Positions 17,881-26,520 are shown, counted from the first letter of the stretch. The stretch is DNA of 64,000 bases from Solirubrobacter taibaiensis (GCA_027587225.1 JAPDDQ010000024.1:42732-106731); one strand, 5' to 3'. Program-made: numbers and translations. The notes: generated by a model from the sequence alone, not told the origin.

Positions 17881-18618
17881 CTAGGCCGGGAAGAACAGCT
17901 CCACGCGAATCTCCTGCAGCGTCACGTCCTGCGGCGTGCCGACGGTGGTCACGAGCGAGAAGTAGCTGACGTCCAGGTCGTCCTTGACGAAGTGGACCGG
18001 GACGACGGGGGAGGCGGTGCGCGCGAAGTCGGGCGTGCGCCACGCCGGCGGCGCCGTGGCGAGGACCTCGTCCAGGAGGGTCGTCGTGCGTGGGTCCGGG
18101 ATGCCGCCGACCGCCTCACGGTGCACCCGGGCGATCAACGCCTCGCCGGTCAGGTCGAAGTTCGCGACGTGCGGGCGCAGCGGGCCGAACATCAGCCGGA
18201 TGACGTTCGCCGGTGCGGGTGGCGGTCCGTCCAGCAGGCGGGTGAAGAGCGCGGTCGCGGCGTCGTTGGCGTCCGTGATGTCCCAGTGGCGGTCCATCAC
18301 CACGGCCGGGTACGGCTCCTGGTGGCTGAGCATGCGTTGCAGCGCGGTGTGGACCTGCGCGAGGCCCGGCGCGTCGAGCCCGGTCTCCCGGTAGTGCGGC
18401 GCGTAGCCCGCGGCGAGCAGAAGCTGGTTGCGCTCGCGCAGCGGCACGTCCAGCGCGCGAGAGAGCCGCAGGATCAGCTCGCGGCTGGGCTGCGCACGGC
18501 CGCTCTCCACGAAGGAGACGTGTCGCTGCGTCGTCCCCATCTCCGTCGCCAGCCCGAGCTGGCTCATCCTGCGCTCGCGGCGCCAATGGCGCATCAGCGT
18601 GCCGACGGGACTGGCCAT
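17881..18618 (-). CDS. XRE-type regulator with MmyB-like ligand-binding domain
   Basis: 245 residues. The N-terminal HTH (RRMSQLGLATEMGTTQRHVSFVESGRAQPSR) is a textbook XRE domain. The C-terminal ~160 residues (AVVMDRHWDITDANDAATALF ... LQEIRVELFFPA) match the MmyB-like domain found after such HTHs in actinobacteria, thought to bind a small, possibly lipidic, ligand. I chose the ATG at 18618 (MASPVGTLM) because the HTH starts there. TAGAGT lies 7 bases before it, so a leaderless transcript is likely. The gene diverges from the AhpD-like gene at 18706, and the palindromes between them are its probable operator. About 160 bp downstream (17721-17880) hold no gene. Confidence 0.9.
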   Translation of the reverse strand: MASPVGTLMRHWRRERRMSQLGLATEMGTTQRHVSFVESGRAQPSRELILRLSRALDVPLRERNQLLLAAGYAPHYRETGLDAPGLAQVHTALQRMLSHQEPYPAVVMDRHWDITDANDAATALFTRLLDGPPPAPANVIRLMFGPLRPHVANFDLTGEALIARVHREAVGGIPDPRTTTLLDEVLATAPPAWRTPDFARTASPVVPVHFVKDDLDVSYFSLVTTVGTPQDVTLQEIRVELFFPA

Positions 18619-18647
18619 GGGCGCGACTCTACGGCGGTTCGGGCCGC

Positions 18648-18670
18648 GAATCGATTCCCTGGGAGGGAAT
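18648..18670. promoter_or_regulatory. Overlapping palindromes, probable operator of the XRE regulator
   Basis: GAATCGATTC (18648-18657) is a perfect 10-bp palindrome. It overlaps a second inverted repeat with arms ATTCCCT (18654-18660) and AGGGAAT (18664-18670) around GGG. They occupy the 87-bp gap between the divergent XRE regulator and the AhpD-like gene, about 30 bp upstream of the regulator start and 36 bp upstream of the other. This is the usual place for autoregulation plus control of the neighbour. Confidence 0.55.
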
Positions 18671-18705
18671 TGAGCCGCTGCGCGTGCGGCGGGACGCTGC
18701 CGGGC

Positions 18706-19215
18706 ATGTTCACCGTCCACACCGCCTCCACCGCCCCCGCCGATGCCCGCAACGCGCTCGCCGCGCTGGAGCGCAACATCGGCTTCATCCCGAACCTCGC
18801 GGGGACGATCGCCGGCTCGCCGGCGGCATTGGCCGGCTTCGTCGGCCTGCAGTCCGCACTGCGCGGGTCCCGCCTGAGCGCGCTCGAGCGCGAGGTCGTC
18901 GGCCTCACCGTCAGCCGCTTCAACGCGTGTGCCTACTCGCTGGCCGCGCACTCCCGGTTCGCGGCCGCCGCCGGTGGCTCGCCGGAGCTGATCGACGCCC
19001 TGCGCGCGGGCTCGGTGCTCAGCGACGCGCGGCTCGAGTCCCTCCGCGCCTTCGCGGCCGCGGTGCTCGAGGACCGCGGGCACGTCACCGCCGGCGAGCT
19101 CGACGCAGAGGACACGCTCGAAGTCCTCGCCCAGATCGCCTACACCACGCTCGCCAACCACGTCGCGAACGTCACCGAAGTGGCGACCGACGACGCGTTC
19201 GCCGCGCTCGTATAA
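18706..19215 (+). CDS. AhpD-like / carboxymuconolactone decarboxylase family protein with altered Cys motif
   Basis: 169 residues with the peroxidase-related AhpD fold: NIGFIPNLAGTIAGSPAALAGF, LSALEREVVGLTVSRFNACAYSLAAHSRFA, and AYTTLANHVANVTEV. The usual active-site motif is CxxC followed by a His; here it reads CAYSLAAH, so one redox Cys is replaced by Ser. Thiol-disulfide peroxidase activity of the AhpD kind is therefore unlikely in its usual form, although a one-Cys mechanism is possible. It is transcribed away from the XRE regulator across shared palindromes, so it is probably that regulator's main target. I chose the ATG at 18706 (MFTVHT) because it begins the family's conserved region. 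Confidence 0.82.
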   Translation: MFTVHTASTAPADARNALAALERNIGFIPNLAGTIAGSPAALAGFVGLQSALRGSRLSALEREVVGLTVSRFNACAYSLAAHSRFAAAAGGSPELIDALRAGSVLSDARLESLRAFAAAVLEDRGHVTAGELDAEDTLEVLAQIAYTTLANHVANVTEVATDDAFAALV

Positions 19216-19227
19216 CGTCCGAGGGCG

Positions 19228-19578
19228 ATGGCGTCCTACTCCGTCAACGACGCGGCCGTCGCCCGGGCGCGCGAGCTGATCGACAAGCGCCAGTACGTCC
19301 TGGACTCCGACTGGGGGGACTCCCAGCCGAACGCCGAGGCGCAGAACACGTACCTCGAGAGCCACTCGTGGGAGGAGTACGCGGCCTGGCACCTCGGCCT
19401 CACCGAGGGCGCGAACGACGAGACCAAGGCCCGCTACGCGTTCGTCTACGGCGACTTTCGCCGCATCCATCGGGCCGGGCTGATCGCGTGCGTCTACCGC
19501 GCCGCCGAGTGGCGCCACAAGGGCGTCGAGCTCGCCGCCCACGACCTCCTGCAGCACCTGGACGAAGTGAGTGGCTGA
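19228..19578 (+). CDS. Conserved actinobacterial protein of unknown function
   Basis: 116 residues, soluble, without signal peptide or membrane segments. Visible character: DSDWGDSQPNAEAQN, HSWEEYAAWHLGL, ETKARYAFVYGDFRRIHRAGL and AAEWRHKGVELAAHDLLQHL, which resemble a small, widely shared actinobacterial hypothetical family that I recognise but cannot name. The Trp/His/Asp-rich surface could bind a metal or nucleotide; nothing proves it. It starts 12 bases after the AhpD-like gene and its last 8 bases overlap the reductase start, so it probably sits in one transcription unit with 18706-21821. Confidence 0.75.
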   Translation: MASYSVNDAAVARARELIDKRQYVLDSDWGDSQPNAEAQNTYLESHSWEEYAAWHLGLTEGANDETKARYAFVYGDFRRIHRAGLIACVYRAAEWRHKGVELAAHDLLQHLDEVSG

Positions 19579-20668
19579 GCGCGGCGCTCGTCCGCGGGTC
19601 CCCGCAGCTCGTCGCCGGCTGTTGCGGGCGGCGCGCGTGTTCTTCACGCCGTTGCTGCCCGACGACTATCTGGAGCTGATCAACCCGCTGTGGTCGAGTC
19701 GCGAGATCCGCGGCCGGATCGAGGCGATCACGCACGAGACGGACGACTCGGTGACGGTGACGATCCGGCCCGGGTGGGTCTGGGAAGGGCACGAGCCGGG
19801 CCAGTACCTGCGCGTCGGGGTGATCGTCGACGGCGTCCATCATTGGCGCGCCTACTCGATCACCTCCGACCCCGGGCGCCCGGACGGCTTCATCTCGATC
19901 ACGCCGAAGCTCGTCGAGACGGGCAAGGTCACGCCGTATCTGGTGCGCAAGGCGCATCCGGGCACGATCGTGCGGCTGGGTGGGGTGGAGGGGACGTTCA
20001 CGCTGCCCGACCCGCTGCCGCGGCGGCTGTTGTTCATCAGCGCCGGCAGCGGCGTCACGCCGATCATGAGCATGCTGCGCGACCTCGCCCGGCGCGGGGC
20101 GCTGAAGGACGTCGTGCATCTGCATTCGGCGCGGACGCCGGACGACGTGATCTTCGGCGAGCAGCTGCGCGGTCTGGACAGGGGGCACGCCGGCTACCGG
20201 CTGCACGTGCAGCACACCGGCGAGTGCGGGCGGCTGGCGCCGGCCGACCTGGACCGGCTGTGCCCCGACTGGAGCGAGCGCGAGACGTTCCTCAGCGGCC
20301 CCGGCGAGATGCTGGACGCGATGCACGCCCACTGGGAGGAGCACGCGGACGCCGCGCACCTGCACATGGAGCGCTTCCAACCGGTCATCGGCGGCGACGC
20401 CGCGGGCGGGGAGGGCGGCGAGATCTCCTTCCTGGCGAGCGGCGACACCGCGCACTCGGACGGGAGCAAGCCGATTCTCGTCGCCGGCGAGGAGGCCGGT
20501 GCCGCCCTGCCATTTGGTTGCCGCATGGGCATCTGCCACACCTGCGTGGGTCGGCTGTGCTCGGGACGGGTACGCGACCTGCGGACGGGGAAGGTCTCAG
20601 GCACGGAGGGCGAGATGATCCGCACCTGCATCAACGCGCCCGAAGGTCCGGTCGAGATCGACCTCTGA
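19571..20668 (+). CDS. Ferredoxin/flavin reductase for a fatty-acid desaturase
   Basis: 365 residues. After a basic N terminus comes an FAD-binding domain (RAYSITSDPG and the PYLVRKAHPGTIVRLGG region), an NAD(P)-binding domain (LLFISAGSGVTPIMSMLRDLA), and a C-terminal plant-type [2Fe-2S] domain with CRMGICHTC (about residues 317-325) and a last Cys near 353. This matches the electron-transfer partner of actinobacterial acyl desaturases (Rv3230c type). It passes electrons from NADPH to the diiron desaturase encoded 13 bases downstream. The GTG start at 19571 lies inside the upstream gene, indicating translational coupling. Confidence 0.9.
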   Translation: MAERGARPRVPAARRRLLRAARVFFTPLLPDDYLELINPLWSSREIRGRIEAITHETDDSVTVTIRPGWVWEGHEPGQYLRVGVIVDGVHHWRAYSITSDPGRPDGFISITPKLVETGKVTPYLVRKAHPGTIVRLGGVEGTFTLPDPLPRRLLFISAGSGVTPIMSMLRDLARRGALKDVVHLHSARTPDDVIFGEQLRGLDRGHAGYRLHVQHTGECGRLAPADLDRLCPDWSERETFLSGPGEMLDAMHAHWEEHADAAHLHMERFQPVIGGDAAGGEGGEISFLASGDTAHSDGSKPILVAGEEAGAALPFGCRMGICHTCVGRLCSGRVRDLRTGKVSGTEGEMIRTCINAPEGPVEIDL

Positions 20669-20681
20669 ATCGAGGAACCCC

Positions 20682-21821
20682 GTGGCAACCATGATCGAGA
20701 GCCCGCTGGCTCATCTGAGCGAGGACCAGTTCGACGAGCTCGCGCGCGAGTTCGAAGCGATTCACGACGAGGTGTACGCCGAGCTCGGAGACCGCGACCG
20801 GCGCTACATCACGAGCATGGTCGAGATGCACCGTCGTCTGGCGGTGCTCGGCCGCGTGCTGCTGTTCTTCTCGCGCTACAAGCCGGCCTGGGTGGCGGGG
20901 ACGGCGACGTTGTCGCTGGCGAAGATCCTCGAGAACATGGAGATCGGCCACAACGTCATGCACGGCCAGTGGGACTGGATGCAGGATCCCTACATCCACT
21001 CCTCGTCGTGGGACTGGGACTCGGCGTCGACGCCCGAGGCGTGGAAGCACTCGCACAACTACATCCACCACACGTACACGAACATCCGCGGCAAGGACAA
21101 GGACCTCGGCTACAAGATCATGCGGATCGACCCGCACCAGAAGTGGGTCCCGATCTACGTGTTCCAGCCGGTCTACAACCTGCTGCTGATGGCGTTCTTC
21201 GAGTGGGGCGTGGCCTTCCACGACCTCGACCTGGAGGCGATCTCCAAGGGCGAGAAGTCCGCCAAGGCGCTCAAGCGCGAGCTCAAGGGCATGGCGCGCA
21301 AGGCGGCCAACCAGATCGCCAAGGACTACATCGCCTACCCCGCGCTCTCCGGCCGTAAGGGCTTCAAGAGCACGCTGGCGGCCAACGTCACCGCGAACAT
21401 CATCCGCAACGTGTGGGCGCACGCGATCATCTTCTGCGGCCACTTCCCCGACCAGACGTACACGTTCAGCGAGGACGAGGTCGCCGACGAGAGCCGCGGG
21501 CGCTTCTACGTCCGCCAGCTCCTCGGCGCCGCGAACATCGAGGGCAGCCCGCTGTTCCACGTGATCAGCGGCAACCTCGGCTACCAGGTCGAGCACCACC
21601 TCTACCCCGACATGCCGAGCACCCGTTACGCGGAGATCGCGCCGCAGGTCAAGGCGATCTGCGAACGCTACGAGCTGCCCTACAACAGCGGCCCGTTCCT
21701 GAAGCAGTGGGCCACCGTCCAGCGCACGATCCTGCGTCTCGCGTTCCCCGGGGGCCGGCCGCGGCCGAAGCCCGGCCCGTTCCGGCGCGACCCCCGAGAC
21801 GAGACGGTCATGGGTTCGTAG
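20682..21821 (+). CDS. Membrane fatty-acid desaturase (DesA3-like)
   Basis: 379 residues. The three His boxes of membrane diiron desaturases are present: HNVMH (about residue 90), HSHNYIHH (about 123) and VEHHLYPDMPS (about 303), with hydrophobic segments between them. It introduces a double bond, probably delta-9, into acyl-CoA or acyl chains at the membrane. The reductase gene just upstream supplies electrons, the same order as the mycobacterial pair. GAGGAA at 20672 favours the GTG at 20682 over the ATG at 20691. The last 14 bases overlap the convergent hydrolase gene. Confidence 0.92.
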   Translation: MATMIESPLAHLSEDQFDELAREFEAIHDEVYAELGDRDRRYITSMVEMHRRLAVLGRVLLFFSRYKPAWVAGTATLSLAKILENMEIGHNVMHGQWDWMQDPYIHSSSWDWDSASTPEAWKHSHNYIHHTYTNIRGKDKDLGYKIMRIDPHQKWVPIYVFQPVYNLLLMAFFEWGVAFHDLDLEAISKGEKSAKALKRELKGMARKAANQIAKDYIAYPALSGRKGFKSTLAANVTANIIRNVWAHAIIFCGHFPDQTYTFSEDEVADESRGRFYVRQLLGAANIEGSPLFHVISGNLGYQVEHHLYPDMPSTRYAEIAPQVKAICERYELPYNSGPFLKQWATVQRTILRLAFPGGRPRPKPGPFRRDPRDETVMGS

Positions 21822-22173
21822 TGGACAAGGTGAAGGTCAGCGTCTTGCTGTAGCTGCCGGTCCGGAGCGCGTCATTGGCGCCGATCGCCTGCTTGAACGT
21901 GATCGTCGCCTGGTCGTTGGAGACCGGTCCGGCATAGGTCTTCAAGACGCCGAGGCCCTGCAAGGGCTGCGGCAACGAGAACGCGCCATTGATCAGGTGG
22001 CCCGGAGCCGTCGCGCCGAGGTCGGCCACGGTCAACGTCGCGTCACCGGCGGTCGACGTGACCATGGCGGTGGTGGCGGCCGTGTACTCGCGCGCCACGC
22101 CCGGCGTGAAGGCGCCGAACGTCGCCGGGGCGCCGAGCGTGATCGACAAGGTCGCGGGCACGGTGCCGCCGAC
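21808..22173 (-). other. Shared C-terminal domain, copy 1 (on the hydrolase)
   Basis: 121 codons from VGGTVPATLSITLG to the stop. It shares with the other two copies the blocks STAGDATL, NG-F-SL, GPVSN or APVSN, and the final LRTGSYSKTLTFTLSTTNP. This copy has five extra residues around TVADLGATAPGHL. Alternating hydrophobic pattern and Thr/Ser/Gly richness indicate a beta-sandwich. No family name is known to me. Confidence 0.85.
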
Positions 22174-23724
22174 GCTGCCGTCGGTGTCGTCCCAGCAGCG
22201 CGGCTGGAATGGGTCGTTGGCCGGGCCGAGCACGCACGCGTAGCGCGCCTCCTGCACGATGAACCGCCCGTCGGCCTCGGTGATGAAGCGCTGCGCCACC
22301 AACGACTGGACGTTCGCCGCGACCTTCGCGACGTAGTCCGCGCGGCTCGGATACAGCGTCGCGAGCTTCTCGGCCGAGAACGGCCGCTCATACCCGGCGA
22401 TCGAGCAGAACGACGGCCCGGTCGCGCTGCCGAACCAGGTGCTCGTCGGCACGTCCACGTACGGCGACCGCACACCCCCGACGACGTTGCCGTGCTCGTC
22501 GAGCACCGTCGCGTTGTTGACCCGCTGGATCAGTGCGGCCCGCGGCGGGGCGATGCCCGTCCGGACCCACCGGTCGAGGTTCTGCAGGATCGCGTCGAAG
22601 GAGACGTTGGTGGGGAAGCGGCTGCGCGGGCCCTCGTTGCAGCCCACGGGCGGCGGCACGCGACCGGCCTTGACCATGTCGGCGGGACGCGCGGAGTAGT
22701 AGAGCTCGAACGGCGAAGCGTGCCCCATCCCGGCGATCTCGTAGTGGCGATACGGGTCCTCGGCGGTGTCGCTGTCAGGCCGGCGCGAGGCGATCCCGGA
22801 CACGAAGTCCGACAGCGACATCGCGCGGATGATCGGCACGCCGAGGTTGCCCGTCACGTGCCGGGGATCGCCGACCGGCGGGGTCGTCGTGCAGGCGTTG
22901 ATCGGGACGAGGCCGACGAAGCCGCCACCGCCGACGGCGATGAAGTACCCGTCGTAGACCGGGGCGCCGCTCGCGAGGCTCGCCCGCTTGTGGATCGCGT
23001 TGGCGTAGGTGTTCAGGTAGCCGCCGGTCTGCGAGTAGCCGAACCCGTAGACCTTGTCGATGACGCCCCGCAGCGGGTTGGAGCTCACGCTGCTCTTCAG
23101 CCACGCGCCGACCTGGCTGTTCATGTCCCAGGCCAGGCCGCGCTCCTGGTCGGCCTCCACGCCGGTGACGGTGCAGGGCCGCTGGCTCGCGGGCAACGGG
23201 TTGGCGAACGAGACCGGCCCGTAGCGGACCGGATCGAAGCGCTTGAGCGCGTCCACGGCGTTGGGGCGGATGGTGATCCCGACCCAGGTGTCGCCGGTGC
23301 GCATGAGGTGCTCGCGCATCAGGCTCCAGCCGATGTTCAGGTCCATCAGGTTCGACGGATTGAACATCTCGACCACGGCGCTGCCGCTCGAGTTCGCGGG
23401 GTTCGCCGGGCGTCGCACCAGGATGCGTGTGGTGTACGGAGCGCCGGCCGTGCGCACCACCGCGGGCCCGGCGGCCGGCCAGTCGTAGACGTTGGCCGTT
23501 CCGCTGACGAGGTACTCCTCCTCGACGTACCCGGCCGCGGCCAGGTCCTCGGGCACGAGCTGGTACCGCGCCGCACCGAACGGGTGCGAGGCCTCCGACA
23601 CGGGCAAGGGCCCCGTCAGCGTCGGAACCGGCACGACATCGGCGTCCGCGGCACCCGGTGCCACCAGTCCGGCCGTCACGAAACCCGCGGCCGCGAAGCC
23701 GCGCACCCACCTGAACCTGGCCAT
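21808..23724 (-). CDS. Secreted alpha/beta hydrolase (Abhydrolase_10-like) with the shared C-terminal domain
   Basis: 638 residues. A signal peptide (residues 1-28) is followed by a ~480-residue alpha/beta hydrolase of the PF20091 type; the nucleophile Ser lies in VYGFGYSQTGGYL, and GMGHASP probably holds the His. Residues 518-638 are the C-terminal domain shared with the proteins at 33027 and 44151. The start is ATG 23724, preceded by an ideal GGAGAGGAGAGAG. Its promoter carries the same -35/operator element as iclR and glpF, and it sits just after the glp operon on the same strand. I infer a glycerol-regulated extracellular esterase or lipase; the substrate is unknown. Confidence 0.85.
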   Translation of the reverse strand: MARFRWVRGFAAAGFVTAGLVAPGAADADVVPVPTLTGPLPVSEASHPFGAARYQLVPEDLAAAGYVEEEYLVSGTANVYDWPAAGPAVVRTAGAPYTTRILVRRPANPANSSGSAVVEMFNPSNLMDLNIGWSLMREHLMRTGDTWVGITIRPNAVDALKRFDPVRYGPVSFANPLPASQRPCTVTGVEADQERGLAWDMNSQVGAWLKSSVSSNPLRGVIDKVYGFGYSQTGGYLNTYANAIHKRASLASGAPVYDGYFIAVGGGGFVGLVPINACTTTPPVGDPRHVTGNLGVPIIRAMSLSDFVSGIASRRPDSDTAEDPYRHYEIAGMGHASPFELYYSARPADMVKAGRVPPPVGCNEGPRSRFPTNVSFDAILQNLDRWVRTGIAPPRAALIQRVNNATVLDEHGNVVGGVRSPYVDVPTSTWFGSATGPSFCSIAGYERPFSAEKLATLYPSRADYVAKVAANVQSLVAQRFITEADGRFIVQEARYACVLGPANDPFQPRCWDDTDGSVGGTVPATLSITLGAPATFGAFTPGVAREYTAATTAMVTSTAGDATLTVADLGATAPGHLINGAFSLPQPLQGLGVLKTYAGPVSNDQATITFKQAIGANDALRTGSYSKTLTFTLSTTNP

Positions 23725-23750
23725 CTCTCTCCTCTCCAAAAGGTGGCTGG

Positions 23751-23780
23751 AAGCTAGCCGAGCGAGTACGACATTGTCAA
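23751..23780 (-). promoter_or_regulatory. Promoter/operator of the secreted hydrolase, glycerol-regulon type
   Basis: Read on the minus strand: GTTTGACAATGTCGTAC contains the -35 box TTGACA (23780-23775), then an 18-base spacer and TAGCTT (23756-23751) as -10. The GACAWTGTC core is palindromic. The same 17-base element lies at the same position in the iclR and glpF promoters. A further imperfect copy (GACATTGC at 23799-23792 and TCAATGTC near 23820) lies upstream. Confidence 0.7.
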
Positions 23781-23847
23781 ACGCGGTATTGCAATGTCGC
23801 TTACTCTGGTCCAGCGTCTGACATTGACGAACTCGCTCGGTGTGTGT

Positions 23848-24015
23848 TCAGTCGTCCTTCGAGGGCTCTTCCTGTCCTTCGCTGAAGCGGCGTTCGTGGT
23901 GCTTGTCGCCGGCGCCCTCGGGCAAATCCTCCTGCCCCTCGCTGAACTGCCCCTCCTTCGACGGGCCGGGATCTGGGCGCTCGTCCTTGTCCGGGGTGTG
24001 CTCGTCACCGTGCAT
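23848..24015 (-). CDS. Small acidic protein with duplicated FSEGQE motif
   Basis: 55 residues, strongly charged, without membrane segment: a short leader, then EGQFSEGQEDLPE and ERRFSEGQEEPS, an internal repeat of about 14 residues. I have no function for it. The reading is supported by a near-perfect Shine-Dalgarno (AGGAGGA) 3 bases before the ATG at 24015, located inside the end of glpC, and an 11-base overlap with that gene, so it is translated with the glycerol dehydrogenase complex. Possible roles, all inference, are an accessory or stability factor for GlpABC or a general stress peptide. Confidence 0.65.
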   Translation of the reverse strand: MHGDEHTPDKDERPDPGPSKEGQFSEGQEDLPEGAGDKHHERRFSEGQEEPSKDD

Positions 24016-25282
24016 GGGTCCTCCTGGGTGGTGGTTGGTCGTCAGCAAGTCCGTACCCGCGGTGCAGCAACTCGATTGGGTGCAGCGACTCGACCCGCGT
24101 CGCCTTCTGGATGTGCCAGCGGCAGGTCTCGGAATCGCAGATGGAGGCGGTAGAGCCATGGGCCGTGATCTGGTCGAAGAGCGGCGCGCCCACGTCCATC
24201 GCGATCGCGTACTTCTCGCGCTTGAGCCCGTAGGTCCCGGCCGCGCCGCAGCACGCCGCGACGCTCTCGTCGACCTCGACGCCCGGGATGAGCGCCAGCA
24301 GCGCGAGCGCCGGCTTGCCGATCCCATGGCCCTGCTGCTGGCACGGCGCGTGGTAGATCACCTGTTCGCCCACGGGCGCGAACTCCGTGTCGAGCTCGCC
24401 GCGCTCGTGCAACCCGAGCAGGTACTCGCAGATGTCGTACGTGCGCTCGGAGACGATCCGCAGGTCCTTGTCGTCGTGCAGCTCGAGGATCTCGAGCGCC
24501 TCGCGCTTGAGCATCAGCGTGCAGCTCGTCGACGTGCCGACGATGTCGATCCCCTCGCGCGCAAACGGCGCGAGCCGCTTCGCCAGCCGGCGCACGGACG
24601 TGCGGGCGTCGTCGAGCAGTCCGTTCGATTGCAGCGGCAGCCCGCAGCAGCCCTGCTTGGGCACGTCGACCTGGACGCCGTTGTGCTCGAGCACCGCGAC
24701 CGCCATACGCGCGAGCTCGGGCTCGAAGTAGTTCGCGCCGCACCCGTGGAAGTACGCGACCCGGCGAGCCGCGGGCGGCGAGTGGTGCGTGCGCGCCCAA
24801 CGCCGGAACGTCTCACCGGCGAATCGGGGGAGGGCGGCGTCGCGGTGGACGCCGGCCACCTTCTCGATGCCCAGCCGCAGCGGCCGATTCGCGAGCAGCG
24901 CGTTGGCCACGGGGGCGACCGGCGTCGCGAGCCGGCCCGCAAGCGCCGGGCGGGCCAGCACCCGGTCGCGCAGCGACACACCGGTGCGCTCCTTCAGCCG
25001 CGCCCGGGCCTGCGTGTTGATCTCCGCGATGTGCACGCCCTGCGGGCACACCTGCGTGCAGATCCCGCACCCCGAGCAGTAGTCGAGCGAGTCATCCGGC
25101 GATGGCTCGTCCGCGCTGCGGAAGCGCTCGGCCTGCGGACCCGCGTACTTCGGTCCGGGGAACAGCGGCGTGACCGCCGCGACCGGGCAGTACGTCTCAC
25201 AGATCGTGCACTTCACGCAGTGGTCGAGCGAGCCGCGCATCAGCAGTGGTCCGAGTACGTCCTCCGCGTCGTAGAGGCTCAT
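24005..25282 (-). CDS. glpC: Glycerol-3-phosphate dehydrogenase subunit C (iron-sulfur, membrane-associated)
   Basis: 425 residues. Two [4Fe-4S] ferredoxin motifs near the N terminus (CVKCTICETYCPV and CSGCGICTQVCPQG) are followed by two Cys-rich CCG domains (PKQGCCGLPLQ and VAACCGAAGTYG), as in GlpC and heterodisulfide-reductase-like subunits. It carries electrons from the GlpAB flavins to the quinone pool. I chose ATG 25282 (MSLYDAEDV) because it overlaps the glpB stop by 4 bases (ATGA). Fourth enzyme gene of the leftward glycerol operon. Confidence 0.93.
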   Translation of the reverse strand: MSLYDAEDVLGPLLMRGSLDHCVKCTICETYCPVAAVTPLFPGPKYAGPQAERFRSADEPSPDDSLDYCSGCGICTQVCPQGVHIAEINTQARARLKERTGVSLRDRVLARPALAGRLATPVAPVANALLANRPLRLGIEKVAGVHRDAALPRFAGETFRRWARTHHSPPAARRVAYFHGCGANYFEPELARMAVAVLEHNGVQVDVPKQGCCGLPLQSNGLLDDARTSVRRLAKRLAPFAREGIDIVGTSTSCTLMLKREALEILELHDDKDLRIVSERTYDICEYLLGLHERGELDTEFAPVGEQVIYHAPCQQQGHGIGKPALALLALIPGVEVDESVAACCGAAGTYGLKREKYAIAMDVGAPLFDQITAHGSTASICDSETCRWHIQKATRVESLHPIELLHRGYGLADDQPPPRRTHAR

Positions 25283-26520
25283 CGCCCCAGCACCTCCCCC
25301 GCTGCCGCGTAGCCCGTCGCGAGGCTGATGCCGTCGCCCGACTTCTCCCGCCACGGTTCACAGCCCGCGAGCGTCGCGCCCGCGACCAGCACGTTCTCGT
25401 AGACCCGCCCGCCCGCGCCGTCGAGCGGGCGCAACCCGCCGTCGACGGCGACGCCCGCCTGGTCGACCGGGTGCCGAGCGAAGTACTCGGGCGCGAAGCG
25501 CGGGGCGCCGTGGGATGGGACGCCCGTCACCGGGAGCCCCAGTGCGGTCTCGCGCGCGGAGCCGTCCGGCCGCAGCTCGAGCCCGCCACTCGCGAACCCG
25601 CCCGACGCCACCACGATCCAGTCCGCGCCGTGGCGCTGGACCCGCAGCCCCGACCGCACCCGCAATGCCGTCACGCGGGAGCCGGCGTGCTCGGCGCCGG
25701 TCGCGACGACGTTCAACCGCACCGTGCCACCGGCGCGGCGCAGGGCGTCGCTCAGCACCCGGTGCAGCCGGATGCCGGGCACCGAGGGCGGCAGCGTCGG
25801 GATCTCGAACACCGCGTGCCCGAGCCGGCCTTCGAGCTCGGTCCAGACGGCGTCGGCCGCCGTGACGCCGAGCACCGCCGGGAACGCAACGCGCTCACGG
25901 GCCCGCAACCGCAGCCCGAGGTGCGTGACCACACGCGCGCGGAAGTCCGGGTCGTCGAAGGCGCGGGCGTAACCGAGCGAACTGACGTCGGCGCGGCCCG
26001 CCGGGACGAGATCGAGTTCGATCGGGCGCGCCTCCACGGCCGGGGTCAGGCGCCGCAACCCGTCGGCCAGCAGGGCGGGATGGAAGTCCTTGAGGGCGCT
26101 GAAGCCGACCACGGCCACCGCGTCCGCGGCCCGCAGGTCGCCGTGGGCCATCGTCGCGGGCACGACGGCGGTGGGACGGGGCACGCCGAGCGCCGTCGGC
26201 AACAGGAAGTTGCGCTCGAGCGAGCCGCTGTAGCCCGGGGCGTGCGCCTTCAGCCAGTCGACGGCGTCCACGATGCCCTCCGCGCCGACGGCGCCGTACG
26301 GGTGCCCAGGCCGCTCCTGCAGAAACGAGGGCAACCGCTCCAGCGGATGATCCACGCGTTCGGGCGCGTAGCCCAGGACGTCGATCGTGCACGGGCTCAG
26401 ATGCGTGGCGCCGATGCCCTTGGCCACGACCAGCACCCGCGCGCCCGCTTCCGCGAGCCGGACCGCGGCCACCAGGCCGGCCAGGCCGACGCCGATCACG
26501 ATCACGTCGTGGTGGCTCAT
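25279..26520 (-). CDS. glpB: Glycerol-3-phosphate dehydrogenase subunit B
   Basis: 413 residues. The N terminus is an FAD/NAD dinucleotide-binding motif (DVIVIGVGLAGLVAAVRLAEAGARVLVVAKG), and the body follows GlpB: TIDVLGYAPERV, an LPTALGVPRPTAVVP segment, WIVVASGGFASGGLEL, and a second flavin-contact region SGDGISLATGYAAAGEVL at the end. With GlpA and GlpC it forms the anaerobic-type, quinone-linked dehydrogenase that turns glycerol-3-phosphate into dihydroxyacetone phosphate. It overlaps glpA and glpC by 4 bases on either side, so the three subunits are translationally coupled. Confidence 0.9.
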   Translation of the reverse strand: MSHHDVIVIGVGLAGLVAAVRLAEAGARVLVVAKGIGATHLSPCTIDVLGYAPERVDHPLERLPSFLQERPGHPYGAVGAEGIVDAVDWLKAHAPGYSGSLERNFLLPTALGVPRPTAVVPATMAHGDLRAADAVAVVGFSALKDFHPALLADGLRRLTPAVEARPIELDLVPAGRADVSSLGYARAFDDPDFRARVVTHLGLRLRARERVAFPAVLGVTAADAVWTELEGRLGHAVFEIPTLPPSVPGIRLHRVLSDALRRAGGTVRLNVVATGAEHAGSRVTALRVRSGLRVQRHGADWIVVASGGFASGGLELRPDGSARETALGLPVTGVPSHGAPRFAPEYFARHPVDQAGVAVDGGLRPLDGAGGRVYENVLVAGATLAGCEPWREKSGDGISLATGYAAAGEVLGR

